A stretch of DNA of 64,000 nt from Bradyrhizobium sediminis (lineage in GTDB: Bacteria > Pseudomonadota > Alphaproteobacteria > Rhizobiales > Xanthobacteraceae): contig NZ_CP076134.1 of NCBI RefSeq assembly GCF_018736085.1, positions 3,234,501-3,298,500 of the forward strand, read 5' to 3'. Positions 20,092 through 30,456 of this stretch are shown here, piece after piece. Position numbers and translations under genes: made by a program. Numbering within the stretch: position 1 is the first letter of the stretch; each line of letters starts with the position of its first letter. The notes under the pieces are model-generated. The model was not told where the DNA came from and ran no database searches. It saw only the letters and a program-made list of their open reading frames with translations.

Positions 20092-20212
20092 CGTCGTCCC
20101 GGCGAACGCCGGGACCCATACGCCGCAGCCTCGCATTCAGGCAGTGTGGTCGACGATCTCCGCAACAATCAACAACGGTGGTTGCGGGTCCCGGCTCAAG
20201 GCCGGCACGACG
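20092..20212. repeat. Intergenic repeat, copy 2
   Basis: Same family and orientation as 19543-19680: CGTCGTCCCGGCGAACGCC, GGGACCCATACGCCGCAG, CAACAATCAACAACGGTGG, CGGGTCCCGGC, CGGCACGACG. It separates sufA from the TfoX-domain gene; together the copies bracket that gene as direct repeats. Confidence 0.75.
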
Positions 20213-20241
20213 CTTGGTTAGAGTTAGATCCGGGCCGAGAT

Positions 20242-20655
20242 CTAGCCATCCACGATCTTCGCAGGCGTCAGTTGCACGGATTCGCCGCAGCCGCAGGCGC
20301 CAGTCTGGTTCGGATTGTTGAAGATGAACTGCGCCGACATCTTGTCGACCTTGTAGTCCATCTCGGTGCCGAGCAGGAACAGCACCGCCTTGGGATCGAC
20401 CAGTATCTTGACGCCCTTGTCCTCGACCACCTCGTCGGTGGGGCGGATCTCGTGGGCATATTCGACCGTGTAGGATTGCCCGGCGCAGCCGCCGTTCTTG
20501 ATCCCGACGCGAAGACCAACGATTTCGGAATCGGCGCGCCTGGCAAGTTCGGTAATGCGCTGCGCGGCGGCCTCGGTCAGTTTCATGACCTGCGGCCGGG
20601 GACGCGGCTTCGGCTTGGAGGCCGGTGTCGTTGAAGCGGGTGTCATGTTGGTCAT
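20242..20655 (-). CDS. sufA: SufA/HesB-type iron-sulfur carrier
   Basis: A-type iron-sulfur carrier that passes clusters assembled on SufBCD to apo-proteins. The HesB/IscA domain follows a Pro/Lys-rich N-terminus (TTPASKPKPRPRPQV): LTEAAAQRITELARR, GLRVGIKNGGCAGQSYTVEY with the first conserved Cys, and FNNPNQTGACGCGESVQL with the C-x-C pair. All three ligand cysteines are present. 137 residues. It is the last gene of the SUF run, 79 bp after sufT, consistent with operon membership. Confidence 0.92.
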   Translation of the reverse strand: MTNMTPASTTPASKPKPRPRPQVMKLTEAAAQRITELARRADSEIVGLRVGIKNGGCAGQSYTVEYAHEIRPTDEVVEDKGVKILVDPKAVLFLLGTEMDYKVDKMSAQFIFNNPNQTGACGCGESVQLTPAKIVDG

Positions 20656-20734
20656 TTGGTCATTCCTGGCCGCCGATCAATGCCGTGCCACGTTCTCGTG
20701 AAAAGCTTAAGCTCAACTCCACTAACGTAACGCT

Positions 20735-21136
20735 TCACCACATATTGAGGACGAGGCGCGCCTCGTCGGTCATGCGATCCGGCGTCCATGCCGGCTCCCA
20801 GACCAGATTGACATTGACCACGCCGACGCCGGGAACGCTGGCGACCGCGTTCTCCACCATCTGCGGCAATTCGCCCGCCGCCGGACAGTTCGGCGTAGTC
20901 AGCGTCATCATGACGTCGACGGAGCGGTCGTCCTTGATATCGACCTTGTAGATCAGCCCGAGCTCGTAGATGTCGGCCGGAATTTCCGGGTCGAACACGG
21001 TCTTCAGCGCGGCCACGATCTCGCCGCCGAGCCGCTCGGTCTCCTCCGGCGGCAGCGCCGAGTTCGTTTCCATGTTGCTGGTCTTGGCTTCCAGATTCCT
21101 GGATTCCAGATTCTTGGCTTCGACGGTATCGCTCAT
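20735..21136 (-). CDS. sufT: SUF assembly protein SufT (MIP18/DUF59 family)
   Basis: Iron-sulfur cluster maturation factor of the MIP18 family. The DUF59 domain reads VAALKTVFDPEIPADIYELGLIYKVD, then VMMTLTTPNCPAAGELPQMV with the conserved cysteine, and VNVNLVWEPAWTPDRMT. Length 133, with a 25-residue N-terminal extension that contains the small duplication AKNLESRNLEAK (DNA TTCTTGGCTTC/TTCCTGGATTC-like repeats at about 21085-21120). Its ATG overlaps the sufS stop as ATGA, so it is translationally coupled to sufS. Confidence 0.92.
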   Translation of the reverse strand: MSDTVEAKNLESRNLEAKTSNMETNSALPPEETERLGGEIVAALKTVFDPEIPADIYELGLIYKVDIKDDRSVDVMMTLTTPNCPAAGELPQMVENAVASVPGVGVVNVNLVWEPAWTPDRMTDEARLVLNMW

Positions 21137-22380
21137 GAAAACAATTCCCGCGCCTTGATCAGCGCCTGTGCCAGATGGTCGACTTCTTCACGGGTATTAT
21201 ACATCCCGAACGAGGCACGGCAGGTGGCCGTGACGTTGAACCGCTCTAAGAGCGGCATCGCGCAATGGGTTCCCGCGCGCACCGCGATGCCCTGGCGGTC
21301 GATCACGGTCGCGACATCGTGGGGATGAGCGCCCTTCATCTCGAACGAGATCACCGGGCCCTTGCCGCGCGCGGTCCCGATCAGCCGCAGCGAGTTGATC
21401 TCGCGCAGCCGCGCTTCGGCGTAGGTCAAAAGATCGTGCTCATGCGCGGCGATCCGCTCCTTGCCGATCGAATTGACGTAGTCGATCGCGGCACCCAGCC
21501 CGATCGATTCCACGATGGCGGGCGTACCCGCCTCGAACTTGTGCGGCGGATCGCCATAGGTGACCCAGTCCCGCGCGACCTCGCGGATCATCTCGCCGCC
21601 GCCGTTATAGGGCCGCATCGCGACCAGGTGCTCGTGCTTGGCGTAGAGCACGCCGATGCCAGTCGGGCCGTACAGCTTGTGGCCGGTGAAGACGTAGAAA
21701 TCGGCGTCGATATCGCGCACGTCGATCGCCAGGTGCACGGCGGCCTGGCTGCCGTCGACCAGGACCGGGATGCCCCTGCTATGCGCGAGCTTCACCACAT
21801 CCTTGACCGGAACGATGGTGCCGAGCGCATTCGACATCTGCGTGATCGCGACCAGCTTGGTGCGCGGGCCCAGCAGCTTTTCGAACTCGTCGATCAGGAA
21901 GTTGCCTTCGTCGTCGACATCGGCCCATTTCAGGACCGCGCCGTGACGCTCCCTCAGGAAATGCCAAGGCACGATGTTGGAATGGTGCTCCATAATCGAG
22001 AGCACGATCTCGTCGCCCTCGCCGATATTCGGCTCGCCCCAGGACGACGCCACGAGGTTGATCGCCTCGGTGGCGTTGCGGGTGAAGATGACCTCTTCGT
22101 TGCGCCCGGCATTGATGAATTTCGCGACCTTGGCGCGGCCGCCCTCAAAGGCTTCCGTCGCCGCATTGGCGAGGTAGTGCAGTCCGCGATGCACGTTGGC
22201 GTATTCGCTCTTATAGGCCAGCGTCATGCGGTCGAGCACCGCGGTCGGCTTCTGCGCCGAGGCGGCGTTGTCGAGATAGACCAGCGGCTTGCCGTAGATC
22301 TTCAGCGACAGCGCGGGAAAGTCTTCCCGGACCCGGGCGACGTCGTATGAACCGTTTGCGACTGCCGGATGCATGGTCAT
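21133..22380 (-). CDS. sufS: Cysteine desulfurase SufS (class II)
   Basis: PLP enzyme that removes sulfur from cysteine for SUF cluster assembly. The PLP lysine is in FTGHKLYGPTGIGVLYAK, with IMEHHSNIVPW (His stacking on PLP) and DGSQAAVHLAIDV; the persulfide cysteine is in AVRAGTHCAMPLLERF, the short class II loop. 415 residues, typical. It overlaps sufD upstream and sufT downstream by four bases each. A SufE partner is not in the window. Confidence 0.95.
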   Translation of the reverse strand: MTMHPAVANGSYDVARVREDFPALSLKIYGKPLVYLDNAASAQKPTAVLDRMTLAYKSEYANVHRGLHYLANAATEAFEGGRAKVAKFINAGRNEEVIFTRNATEAINLVASSWGEPNIGEGDEIVLSIMEHHSNIVPWHFLRERHGAVLKWADVDDEGNFLIDEFEKLLGPRTKLVAITQMSNALGTIVPVKDVVKLAHSRGIPVLVDGSQAAVHLAIDVRDIDADFYVFTGHKLYGPTGIGVLYAKHEHLVAMRPYNGGGEMIREVARDWVTYGDPPHKFEAGTPAIVESIGLGAAIDYVNSIGKERIAAHEHDLLTYAEARLREINSLRLIGTARGKGPVISFEMKGAHPHDVATVIDRQGIAVRAGTHCAMPLLERFNVTATCRASFGMYNTREEVDHLAQALIKARELFS

Positions 22381-23702
22381 CCCCGAGCCTCCAGCCAGCG
22401 CTGCGCCGCCGAGATCGCGAGTTCGCGCAGGCCGTCATTGACGATGGATTCGATCGCCTCGCCGACGAAGGCCTGGATCAGCAGCGCCTGGGCCTCCTTC
22501 TCGGGCAAGCCCCGCGCGCGCAGGTAAAACAAGAGGCTCTCATCGAGAGCGCCGGTGGCGGCGCCATGGCCGCAGGTGACGTCGTCGGCGAAGATCTCCA
22601 GCTCCGGCTTGTTGTCGGCCTCGGCCTCGTCCGACAGCAACAGAGCCCGTGTCATCATCTTGGCGTCGGTCTTCTGCGCGTCGGGGCGGACGATGATGCG
22701 GCCCTGGAACACCGAATGGCCGCGGTCGTCGACCACGGCGCGGAAGATCTCGCGGCTGACGCAATTCGGCACCGCGTGGTCCATGAACAGCGTGGTGTCG
22801 GCGTGCTGGCGGCCGTTGAGCAGATTGACACCGTTGGTCTCGACCTTCGAACCCTCGCCGGCAAAGGCGATGACGGCCTGGTAACGGCTAACGCCGGAGC
22901 CGGAGGTCATGCCGAAGGTATTGAAATGGGCGTGGGAGCCGAGCCGCACCACCGATGAGGAAATGTTGAAGGCGTCGCGGCCATCCTCGACCAGGCGGAC
23001 ATGATCGAGCCGCGCGCCGTCGCCGATCGACAGCACCAACGCATCATGGACCTGATAGGCCCTGGCGCCATCGCCGCTGATGTAGCTTTCCACCAGCGTC
23101 GCGCCGGCGGCCTTGCCGAGGCGGAGCAGCGAGCGGGTGAACATCGCCGCAGGCTTCGCGCCGCTGACGATATGGACGATATGCAGAGGCTGCGCCAGCA
23201 CGGCGCCGTCGGCGACCTCGATCACGAGACCGTCGGTCATCATCGCGCTGTTCAGCGCCACCATGGCATCGGAATCGTCCGGCGCGAATAATTGCGCCTG
23301 CAGCGCCGCGTCGCCGGTTTCCAGCGCCTCGCGCAGCGTGCAGATGGCGAGGCCTCGTTCGGGATTGGCCGTTTCCGACAGTTTTGGCGCGAACACGCCG
23401 TCGACCAGCACCAGCCGGCGCGCGCCTTCGATCGCGTGCAGCTTCAGCGCGGCGGCCGCGCGGGTCAGCGCCGCCGCGTCCGGTGCGCCAGCCAGCGGCA
23501 GCACCTCGCGCATTAGCGCGCGCAGGTCGGTGTATTTCCAGTCCTCGATCCGCCGGTGCGGCAGGCCGGCGCGCTCGTAGGCCTCGAACGCCTGCCGCCT
23601 GCGATCCGCGACCTTGCCCGCGCCGGGCAGCCGGTCACGCGCGACCGCAAAGCTGTCGCTCAGCGCGCGTCCGGTCTCGGTCTTTGCCAATGCCACGTTC
23701 AT
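22377..23702 (-). CDS. sufD: FeS cluster assembly scaffold SufD
   Basis: Subunit of the SufBC2D scaffold. 441 residues. The N-terminal region (AFEAYERAGLPHRRIEDWKYTDLRAL) is the SufD signature, and the beta-helix core carries NTFGMTSGSGVSRYQAVI, GRQHADTTLFMDHAVPNCVS and the conserved C-terminal MMTRALLLSDEAEADNKPELEIFADDVTCGHGAATGALDE. The HAVPNC and CGHGA parts are shared with SufB, and the lone conserved His of CGHGA is present. Gene order sufB-C-D-S and the ATGA overlap with sufS are standard. Confidence 0.94.
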   Translation of the reverse strand: MNVALAKTETGRALSDSFAVARDRLPGAGKVADRRRQAFEAYERAGLPHRRIEDWKYTDLRALMREVLPLAGAPDAAALTRAAAALKLHAIEGARRLVLVDGVFAPKLSETANPERGLAICTLREALETGDAALQAQLFAPDDSDAMVALNSAMMTDGLVIEVADGAVLAQPLHIVHIVSGAKPAAMFTRSLLRLGKAAGATLVESYISGDGARAYQVHDALVLSIGDGARLDHVRLVEDGRDAFNISSSVVRLGSHAHFNTFGMTSGSGVSRYQAVIAFAGEGSKVETNGVNLLNGRQHADTTLFMDHAVPNCVSREIFRAVVDDRGHSVFQGRIIVRPDAQKTDAKMMTRALLLSDEAEADNKPELEIFADDVTCGHGAATGALDESLLFYLRARGLPEKEAQALLIQAFVGEAIESIVNDGLRELAISAAQRWLEARG

Positions 23703-23721
23703 TACAACATCCGCTTCAGGT

Positions 23722-24474
<753 letters not shown>

Positions 24475-24501
24475 TACGTTGTTCCGTCTTTCCTTCGTTT
24501 T

Positions 24502-24605
24502 CCTCGTCCTGAGGAGCGCCGCAGGGCGCATCGCGAAGGACGTGGCCGACAATCTCTCCTCTCACCCTTCGAGACGGCCGCTCACGCGGCCTCCTCAGGA
24601 TGAGG
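24502..24605. repeat. Palindromic repeat inside the SUF operon
   Basis: CCTCGTCCTGAGGAG at one end and CTCCTCAGGATGAGG at the other, with the internal CGCGAAGGA/CCCTTCGAGACGG pair, form a long foldable element between sufC and sufB. The arrangement resembles a widespread Bradyrhizobium-type repeat. It reaches to within 7 bp of the sufB stop codon and may set differential sufB and sufCDS expression. Confidence 0.75.
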
Positions 24606-24611
24606 CACTCG

Positions 24612-26093
<1,482 letters not shown>

Positions 26094-26178
26094 TCCATCC
26101 TCCGCTCGCGGTTTCAAGGACCGCGGTGTGGATCATCTTGAAAGACTATTACGATGTTTCCTGGAGGAAATCACCTGC

Positions 26179-27348
26179 TTAGAACCGTTCAAGCAGTGTT
26201 TCGTCACTCCTCTTAAGTAAGGTATTGGCGAGCCTTCGCCAAGCCTCAAGGGTCCGATCGACGTCCGCAGGCGTCGTGGACCAGCCCAGACTGAGCCGCA
26301 CGGCTCCCTGGGCCAGTTCGGGGCCGAACCCCATCGCCTCCAGCACGTGCGACGGCTGCACCTTGCCCGACGAACAGGCGGAACCTGAGGAGACAGCGAC
26401 GCCGGCGAGATCGAAGCCGATGACGGCGGTTTCCGCCTTGAGGCCGGGAACCGTGAACAGCGTGGTGTTGGGCAGCCTTGGGGCGTCGCCGGAGAACACG
26501 ACCAGCCCGGGGGTCTGCCGCAGGCCTTCTTCAAGCCGGTCCCGCAGGCCCTTAAGGCGGCGCGCATCGCCCTCCAGCGCGGCCATGGCGGCCTCAGCCG
26601 CGGCCCCGAAGCCTGCGATTCCCGCCACATTCTCGGTTCCCGCCCGGCGGCCGTGTTCCTGGCCGCCGCCGCGCAGCACCGGTTCGAGGCCGAGCAAGCC
26701 CTCGGCCATGACCACCGCGCCGACGCCCTTGGGGCCGCCAATCTTGTGCGCCGAAAGCGTCAGCAGATCGGCATTCAACACATTGATATCGAACGGTATC
26801 TTGCCAAGGGCCTGGATCGCATCGACATGCAGCAGCCCGCCCGCTCCATGCACGATCCCGGCGGCCTCCATGACCGGCTGCACCGCCCCGGTTTCGTTGT
26901 TGGCCAGCATCACCGAGACCAGCGCCGGCGGCCCGTCAGCGAGCATTGCCCGCAGGCGGTTGAGGTCGAGCAGGCCCGACCGGGTGACGCCGACGACGCT
27001 AATGGCATCGGCCGGGAATCGCCCGCCCGCGAGCACCGAGGCGTGCTCGACCGCCGTAACCAGGAGCCGCGGCACGGGAACCCCGCTCTCCCGCCGCAGG
27101 CCCGGCATCAGCGCCAGCGCATTGGCTTCGGTTCCCCCCGAGGTGAAGACGACGACGTCCCGTGCCGACGCGCCGACCGCGGCTGTGATCGCGGCCCTCG
27201 CCTCCTCGACCAGCCGGCGGGCCTGGCGGCCCTCGGCATGGACCGAGGACGGATTGCCTGCGAGTTCCCATGCGGCGACCATCGCTTCCCGGGCTTCGCG
27301 GCGAAGCGGCGTGGTGGCGTTCCAATCGAGATAGACCCGGTCAGGCAT
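26179..27348 (-). CDS. Cysteine desulfurase, NifS/IscS class I type
   Basis: A second PLP cysteine desulfurase at the head of the SUF block, distinct from SufS. VYLDWNATTPLRREAREAM opens the protein; the PLP lysine is in TLSAHKIGGPKGVGAVV, and the catalytic cysteine lies in the longer class I loop SGSACSSGKVQPSHVLEAM. ATG 27348 (MPDRVYLDW) gives 389 residues; the earlier frame to 27411 crosses a palindrome and is not protein-like. It could load sulfur for SufBCD or serve thiolation; this pairing before sufB is common in alphaproteobacteria. Confidence 0.92.
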   Translation of the reverse strand: MPDRVYLDWNATTPLRREAREAMVAAWELAGNPSSVHAEGRQARRLVEEARAAITAAVGASARDVVVFTSGGTEANALALMPGLRRESGVPVPRLLVTAVEHASVLAGGRFPADAISVVGVTRSGLLDLNRLRAMLADGPPALVSVMLANNETGAVQPVMEAAGIVHGAGGLLHVDAIQALGKIPFDINVLNADLLTLSAHKIGGPKGVGAVVMAEGLLGLEPVLRGGGQEHGRRAGTENVAGIAGFGAAAEAAMAALEGDARRLKGLRDRLEEGLRQTPGLVVFSGDAPRLPNTTLFTVPGLKAETAVIGFDLAGVAVSSGSACSSGKVQPSHVLEAMGFGPELAQGAVRLSLGWSTTPADVDRTLEAWRRLANTLLKRSDETLLERF

Positions 27349-27351
27349 GGA

Positions 27352-27363
27352 GTAATATATTAC
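27352..27363. promoter_or_regulatory. Perfect palindrome before the IscS-like gene
   Basis: GTAATATATTAC, a perfect 12-bp palindrome four bases upstream of the ATG of the first gene of the iron-sulfur block. In this GC-rich background it is conspicuous. It could be the operator of an iron or redox regulator (IscR, RirA or Irr type) or overlap the ribosome binding region. No exact match to a known consensus was recognised. The remaining gap up to 27664 holds a possible sigma70-like promoter (TTGCTT-N17-GCTAGA, 27496-27524) for the hydrolase gene. Confidence 0.4.
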
Positions 27364-27664
27364 CTGGAAAGAGAAATGCGGTGGCGGCAGCACCCTACAC
27401 CGTCCGACCAACCCTATCGCAATTGGGGATCGCGCCGCCGCCCGGCAATCGCCAACGCTAACGCCGTGAAGGCCCCCGCGAGATGCTCAAGAAGCTTGCT
27501 TTTTGCCCCTCGCCTCATGCTAGAACGCGGCGACCACTTCACCAGGCGCCGTTCGCGCATCGCCCAACGACGTCTGATCAGCCCTTATCTCTCTGCAAGA
27601 CTTCATCTGCCAAAGCGCCGGATGAAGCCAGCACAAAGTCGGTTGATTTTGCCAAGGATCACCA

Positions 27665-28312
27665 ATGCCTGAAGTCATTTTCACCGGCCCCGCAGGCCGT
27701 CTCGAAGGCCGTTATCATCCGGCCAAGCAGAAGAACGCGCCGATCGCGATGGTGCTGCACCCGCATCCGCAATTTCGCGGCAGCATGAACCACCCGATCG
27801 TCTATCAAGTCTACTACGCCTTTGTGGCGCGCGGCTTTTCGGTGTTGCGGTTCAACTTCCGCGGCGTCGGTCGCAGCCAGGGCACGTTCGACCATGGCAC
27901 CGGCGAACTGTCGGATGCGGCATCCGCGCTCGATTGGGCGCAGACCATCAATCCGGAAGCGCGCGCCTGCTGGGTCGCGGGCTTCTCGTTCGGCGCCTGG
28001 ATCGGCATGCAACTCCTGATGCGCCGGCCGGAGGTCGAAGGCTTTATCTCGATCGCGCCCGAACCCAACCGTTACGATTTTTCGTTCCTGGCGCCGTGCC
28101 CCTCGTCCGGCCTGATCGTCCACGGCGACAAGGATATCGTGGCGCCGGCGAAGGACGTCACCACGCTGGTCGAAAAGCTGAAGACCCAAAAGGGTATCGT
28201 CATCGACCAGCAGACCATTCCGGGCGCCAACCATTTCTTCGAGGACAAGCTGGAGCCGCTGATGGAGACGGTGACCGGTTATCTCGACATGCGGCTCGCC
28301 AACGTTCGTTGA
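27665..28312 (+). CDS. Alpha/beta hydrolase (dienelactone-hydrolase-like)
   Basis: 215-residue alpha/beta-hydrolase of a type conserved in rhizobia. MVLHPHPQFRGSMNHPIVYQV and FNFRGVGRSQGTFDHG are strand-loop hallmarks; the nucleophile elbow is VAGFSFGAWIG (G-x-S-x-G), an acid in LIVHGDKDIVAPA and a His in PGANHFFEDKL complete a triad. No signal peptide. ATG 27665 follows AAGGATCACC. Likely an esterase/peptidase; substrate unknown. Only five bases separate it from the broken DUF1697 gene that follows. Confidence 0.88.
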   Translation: MPEVIFTGPAGRLEGRYHPAKQKNAPIAMVLHPHPQFRGSMNHPIVYQVYYAFVARGFSVLRFNFRGVGRSQGTFDHGTGELSDAASALDWAQTINPEARACWVAGFSFGAWIGMQLLMRRPEVEGFISIAPEPNRYDFSFLAPCPSSGLIVHGDKDIVAPAKDVTTLVEKLKTQKGIVIDQQTIPGANHFFEDKLEPLMETVTGYLDMRLANVR

Positions 28313-28317
28313 GGCCG

Positions 28318-28552
28318 ATGGGCGCGTTCGTGGCGCTGCTGCGGGCCGTCAATGTCGGCGGCACCGGCAAGCTGCCGATGAGCGACCTCAAGGATATCTG
28401 CGAGGAGCTGGGGTTCGGTGCCGTCCGCACCTACATCGCCAGCGGTAATGTCGTCTTCACCTTCGGCAAATCCGAAGCCGCCATCAAGACCGCGCTGGAG
28501 AAGCGCCTGCAAGCCGGTCGGCGTTCTCGTGCGCAGCGCCGCCGAAGGAACG
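28318..28552 (+). pseudogene. DUF1697-family gene remnant
   Basis: Starts MGAFVALLRAVNVGGTGKLP, then MSDLKDICEELGFGAVRTYI and ASGNVVFTF, the conserved N-terminal half of DUF1697 proteins (about 180 residues when complete). After LEKRLQA the frame goes wrong; the expected continuation KPVGVLVRSAAE appears in the +1 frame at about 28526-28560. The remainder of the gene is missing because the 3' end of the glutathione S-transferase gene begins at 28553. A frameshift plus 3' deletion, so a pseudogene. Confidence 0.75.
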
Positions 28553-29233
28553 TTACGCCGCGGCGCGCGCCTCGGCCTGCAATTGCGACAGCCACGACCT
28601 CCGCCGGTCGATGAAATCGCGCAGCAGCGCCGGATAGTCCGTGCTGACCGCTGTGCGCACCGATGACCGCGCCGCAAGCGACGTGCGCCAGCGCGCAAGT
28701 TTCGGTTTGTCGGACAAGATTCCGAAATCGCCGATGTCGTCGAACACGTCGAAGTAGCGAAACACCGGACCGAATACCGCATCGACCAGCGAAAAATTCC
28801 CACCATCGAACCATGGCGCGGCCACCACGCGCTCCTCGAGCCGCGCAAATTTCTGTTCGAGCTGCGCCGCCTTGGCCTTGAACGTAGCTTCGTCCGGCGC
28901 GGCATAGAAGCCGGCGATATCGTTCAGCACCGCCGAGCCGAATTCGATCCAGCCGCGATGCTCGGCGCGCGCAAGCGGATCGGCCGGATGCAGCGGCTTG
29001 GCTTGCGTTTCCTCCAGATACTCCAGGATGACGGCGGACTCGAAAATCGCCTTGTCGCCGACCTGCAGCACCGGCGTCTTGCCAAGCGGCGAGATGCCTA
29101 GGAACCAATCCGGCTTGTTGGCGAGATCGATATCGATCCGCTCGAACGGGACACCCTTCTCGGTCAGCGCGATCACCGCGCGCTGCACATAGGGACAGAG
29201 CTCGTGGCTGATCAGTTTGAGCGGCGCGGTCAT
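28553..29233 (-). CDS. Glutathione S-transferase
   Basis: Cytosolic GST of 226 residues. Thioredoxin-like domain: LKLISHELCPYVQRAVIALTEKG with a Cys-Pro-Tyr active region, KTPVLQVGDKAIFESAVILEYLEE containing the cis-Pro and the ES glutathione-binding pair. Helical domain from about residue 90 (FSLVDAVFGPVFRYFDVFDD is the GST-C folding motif). ATG 29233 (MTAPLKLI) is chosen; the frame up to 29293 runs through a promoter/operator region. Stress- or xenobiotic-inducible control is suggested by the operator. Its 3' end overruns a DUF1697 remnant. Confidence 0.9.
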   Translation of the reverse strand: MTAPLKLISHELCPYVQRAVIALTEKGVPFERIDIDLANKPDWFLGISPLGKTPVLQVGDKAIFESAVILEYLEETQAKPLHPADPLARAEHRGWIEFGSAVLNDIAGFYAAPDEATFKAKAAQLEQKFARLEERVVAAPWFDGGNFSLVDAVFGPVFRYFDVFDDIGDFGILSDKPKLARWRTSLAARSSVRTAVSTDYPALLRDFIDRRRSWLSQLQAEARAAA

Positions 29234-29251
29234 GGCACATCTCGCTATTAC

Positions 29252-29293
29252 ATGCAGATGCATATAACTACATGCATCTGCATATAATGTCAA
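29252..29293 (-). promoter_or_regulatory. Promoter with perfect operator palindrome for the GST gene
   Basis: ATGCAGATGCAT (29252-29263) and ATGCATCTGCAT (29272-29283) are perfect 12-bp inverted arms around ATAACTAC. On the minus strand TTGACA (29293-29288) lies directly upstream, with -10-like TAGTTA/TTATAT 17-20 bases on, so the operator covers the spacer and -10 region, the expected place for a repressor. Another GCATCTGCAT copy is at 29311-29320. The dyad suits a TetR or MarR/HxlR-type dimer; no such regulator gene is adjacent. Confidence 0.65.
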
Positions 29294-29315
29294 GATCGAC
29301 GCATCTGCATCTTGA

Positions 29316-30425
29316 TCACGGCCGCGCGATCAGCCCGCCGGTCATCGGGATCGGCACGCCGGTGGTAGCCGGATAGCTCAACGGAAGGCCCTTCAGGCCG
29401 CGGGCGGCCAGGAAGCCGAAGGCCTGCGCCTCGAGGGCGTCGGCCGCCCAGCCCAGCGCCTCGGCGGGCTCGACGGTGGCGGGCTGAAGCCGCTCGCGCA
29501 GCATCCGCAGCATGGTGAGGTTGCGGGCACCACCGCCGGCGACGATCCAGCTCTTCGGCTCCTTCGGCAGCAGCGGCACGATCCGGGCGATGGCTTCCGC
29601 CGTGAACGCCGTCAGGGTCGCCGCGCCATCGGCCGGAGACATGTCGCGCAGCACCAGCGAAGCGAAGTCGTTGCGGTCGAGCGATTTCGGCGGCGGCAGC
29701 GCAAAGAACGGATGCTCCAGCGCGCGAATGACCCATGGCACATCCACCGCGCCTTGCGCCGCCATGCGGCCCTCGCAGTCGAACGGCTGGCCCATGGTGC
29801 GGAACATGTGATCGTCGAGCAGCGCGTTGCCAGGCCCGGTATCGCAGGCGATCAGGATATCCGACCCGTCGATATAGGTGATGTTGGAAACGCCGCCGAT
29901 ATTGACCACGACGATCGGGCCCTCGCGCTCCAGCGATTGGGCCAGCGCGCGGTGATAGACCGGCACGAACGGCGCGCCCTGCCCGCCGGCGGCGACGTCG
30001 GCGGCGCGAAAATCATGCATCACCGGAATATGGATGGCCCTGGCCAGCGCCGCGGCGTCACCGATTTGCACGGTCATCCTCTGCGCCGGCCGGTGCAGCA
30101 CGGTCTGGCCGTGAAAGCCGACGATATCGATGTCCTGGCAGGAGATGCGGTGCTGCGCGTTGAAGGTGGCGACGGCCTCGGCATGGGCCAAAGTGACGGC
30201 GCGTTCGGCCTCGCGCAGGATGCCCGGCCGCGCATCGCGCTGCGGCAGGTGGACGGCCTCGGTCAGGGCCTGGCGCAACAGACCACGTTCCTGGCTTGTG
30301 TAGGCCCGGTAGCCGGATGGGCCGATCGACTTCACCCGCCTGCCGTCGGTTTCGATCAAGGCGACGTCGACCCCGTCGAGCGAGGTGCCGCTCATCAGAC
30401 CGAGTGCCGTCAGCATCATTGCCAT
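29316..30425 (-). CDS. anmK: Anhydro-N-acetylmuramic acid kinase
   Basis: Phosphorylates 1,6-anhydro-MurNAc from recycled peptidoglycan to MurNAc-6-P. Signatures: LGLMSGTSLDGVDVALIETD (the family start), HGQTVLHRP, IPVMHDFRAADVAAGGQGAP, NIGGVSNITYID and CDTGPGNALLDDHM. ATG 30425 gives 369 residues, the usual length; the same frame is open far upstream, antisense to tyrS, which is not coding. Its 5' end diverges from tyrS with 162 bp between. No MurQ is nearby. Confidence 0.94.
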   Translation of the reverse strand: MAMMLTALGLMSGTSLDGVDVALIETDGRRVKSIGPSGYRAYTSQERGLLRQALTEAVHLPQRDARPGILREAERAVTLAHAEAVATFNAQHRISCQDIDIVGFHGQTVLHRPAQRMTVQIGDAAALARAIHIPVMHDFRAADVAAGGQGAPFVPVYHRALAQSLEREGPIVVVNIGGVSNITYIDGSDILIACDTGPGNALLDDHMFRTMGQPFDCEGRMAAQGAVDVPWVIRALEHPFFALPPPKSLDRNDFASLVLRDMSPADGAATLTAFTAEAIARIVPLLPKEPKSWIVAGGGARNLTMLRMLRERLQPATVEPAEALGWAADALEAQAFGFLAARGLKGLPLSYPATTGVPIPMTGGLIARP

Positions 30426-30456
30426 GTCGTGACGCCCTGCCCTCGACGCCCTGCTG

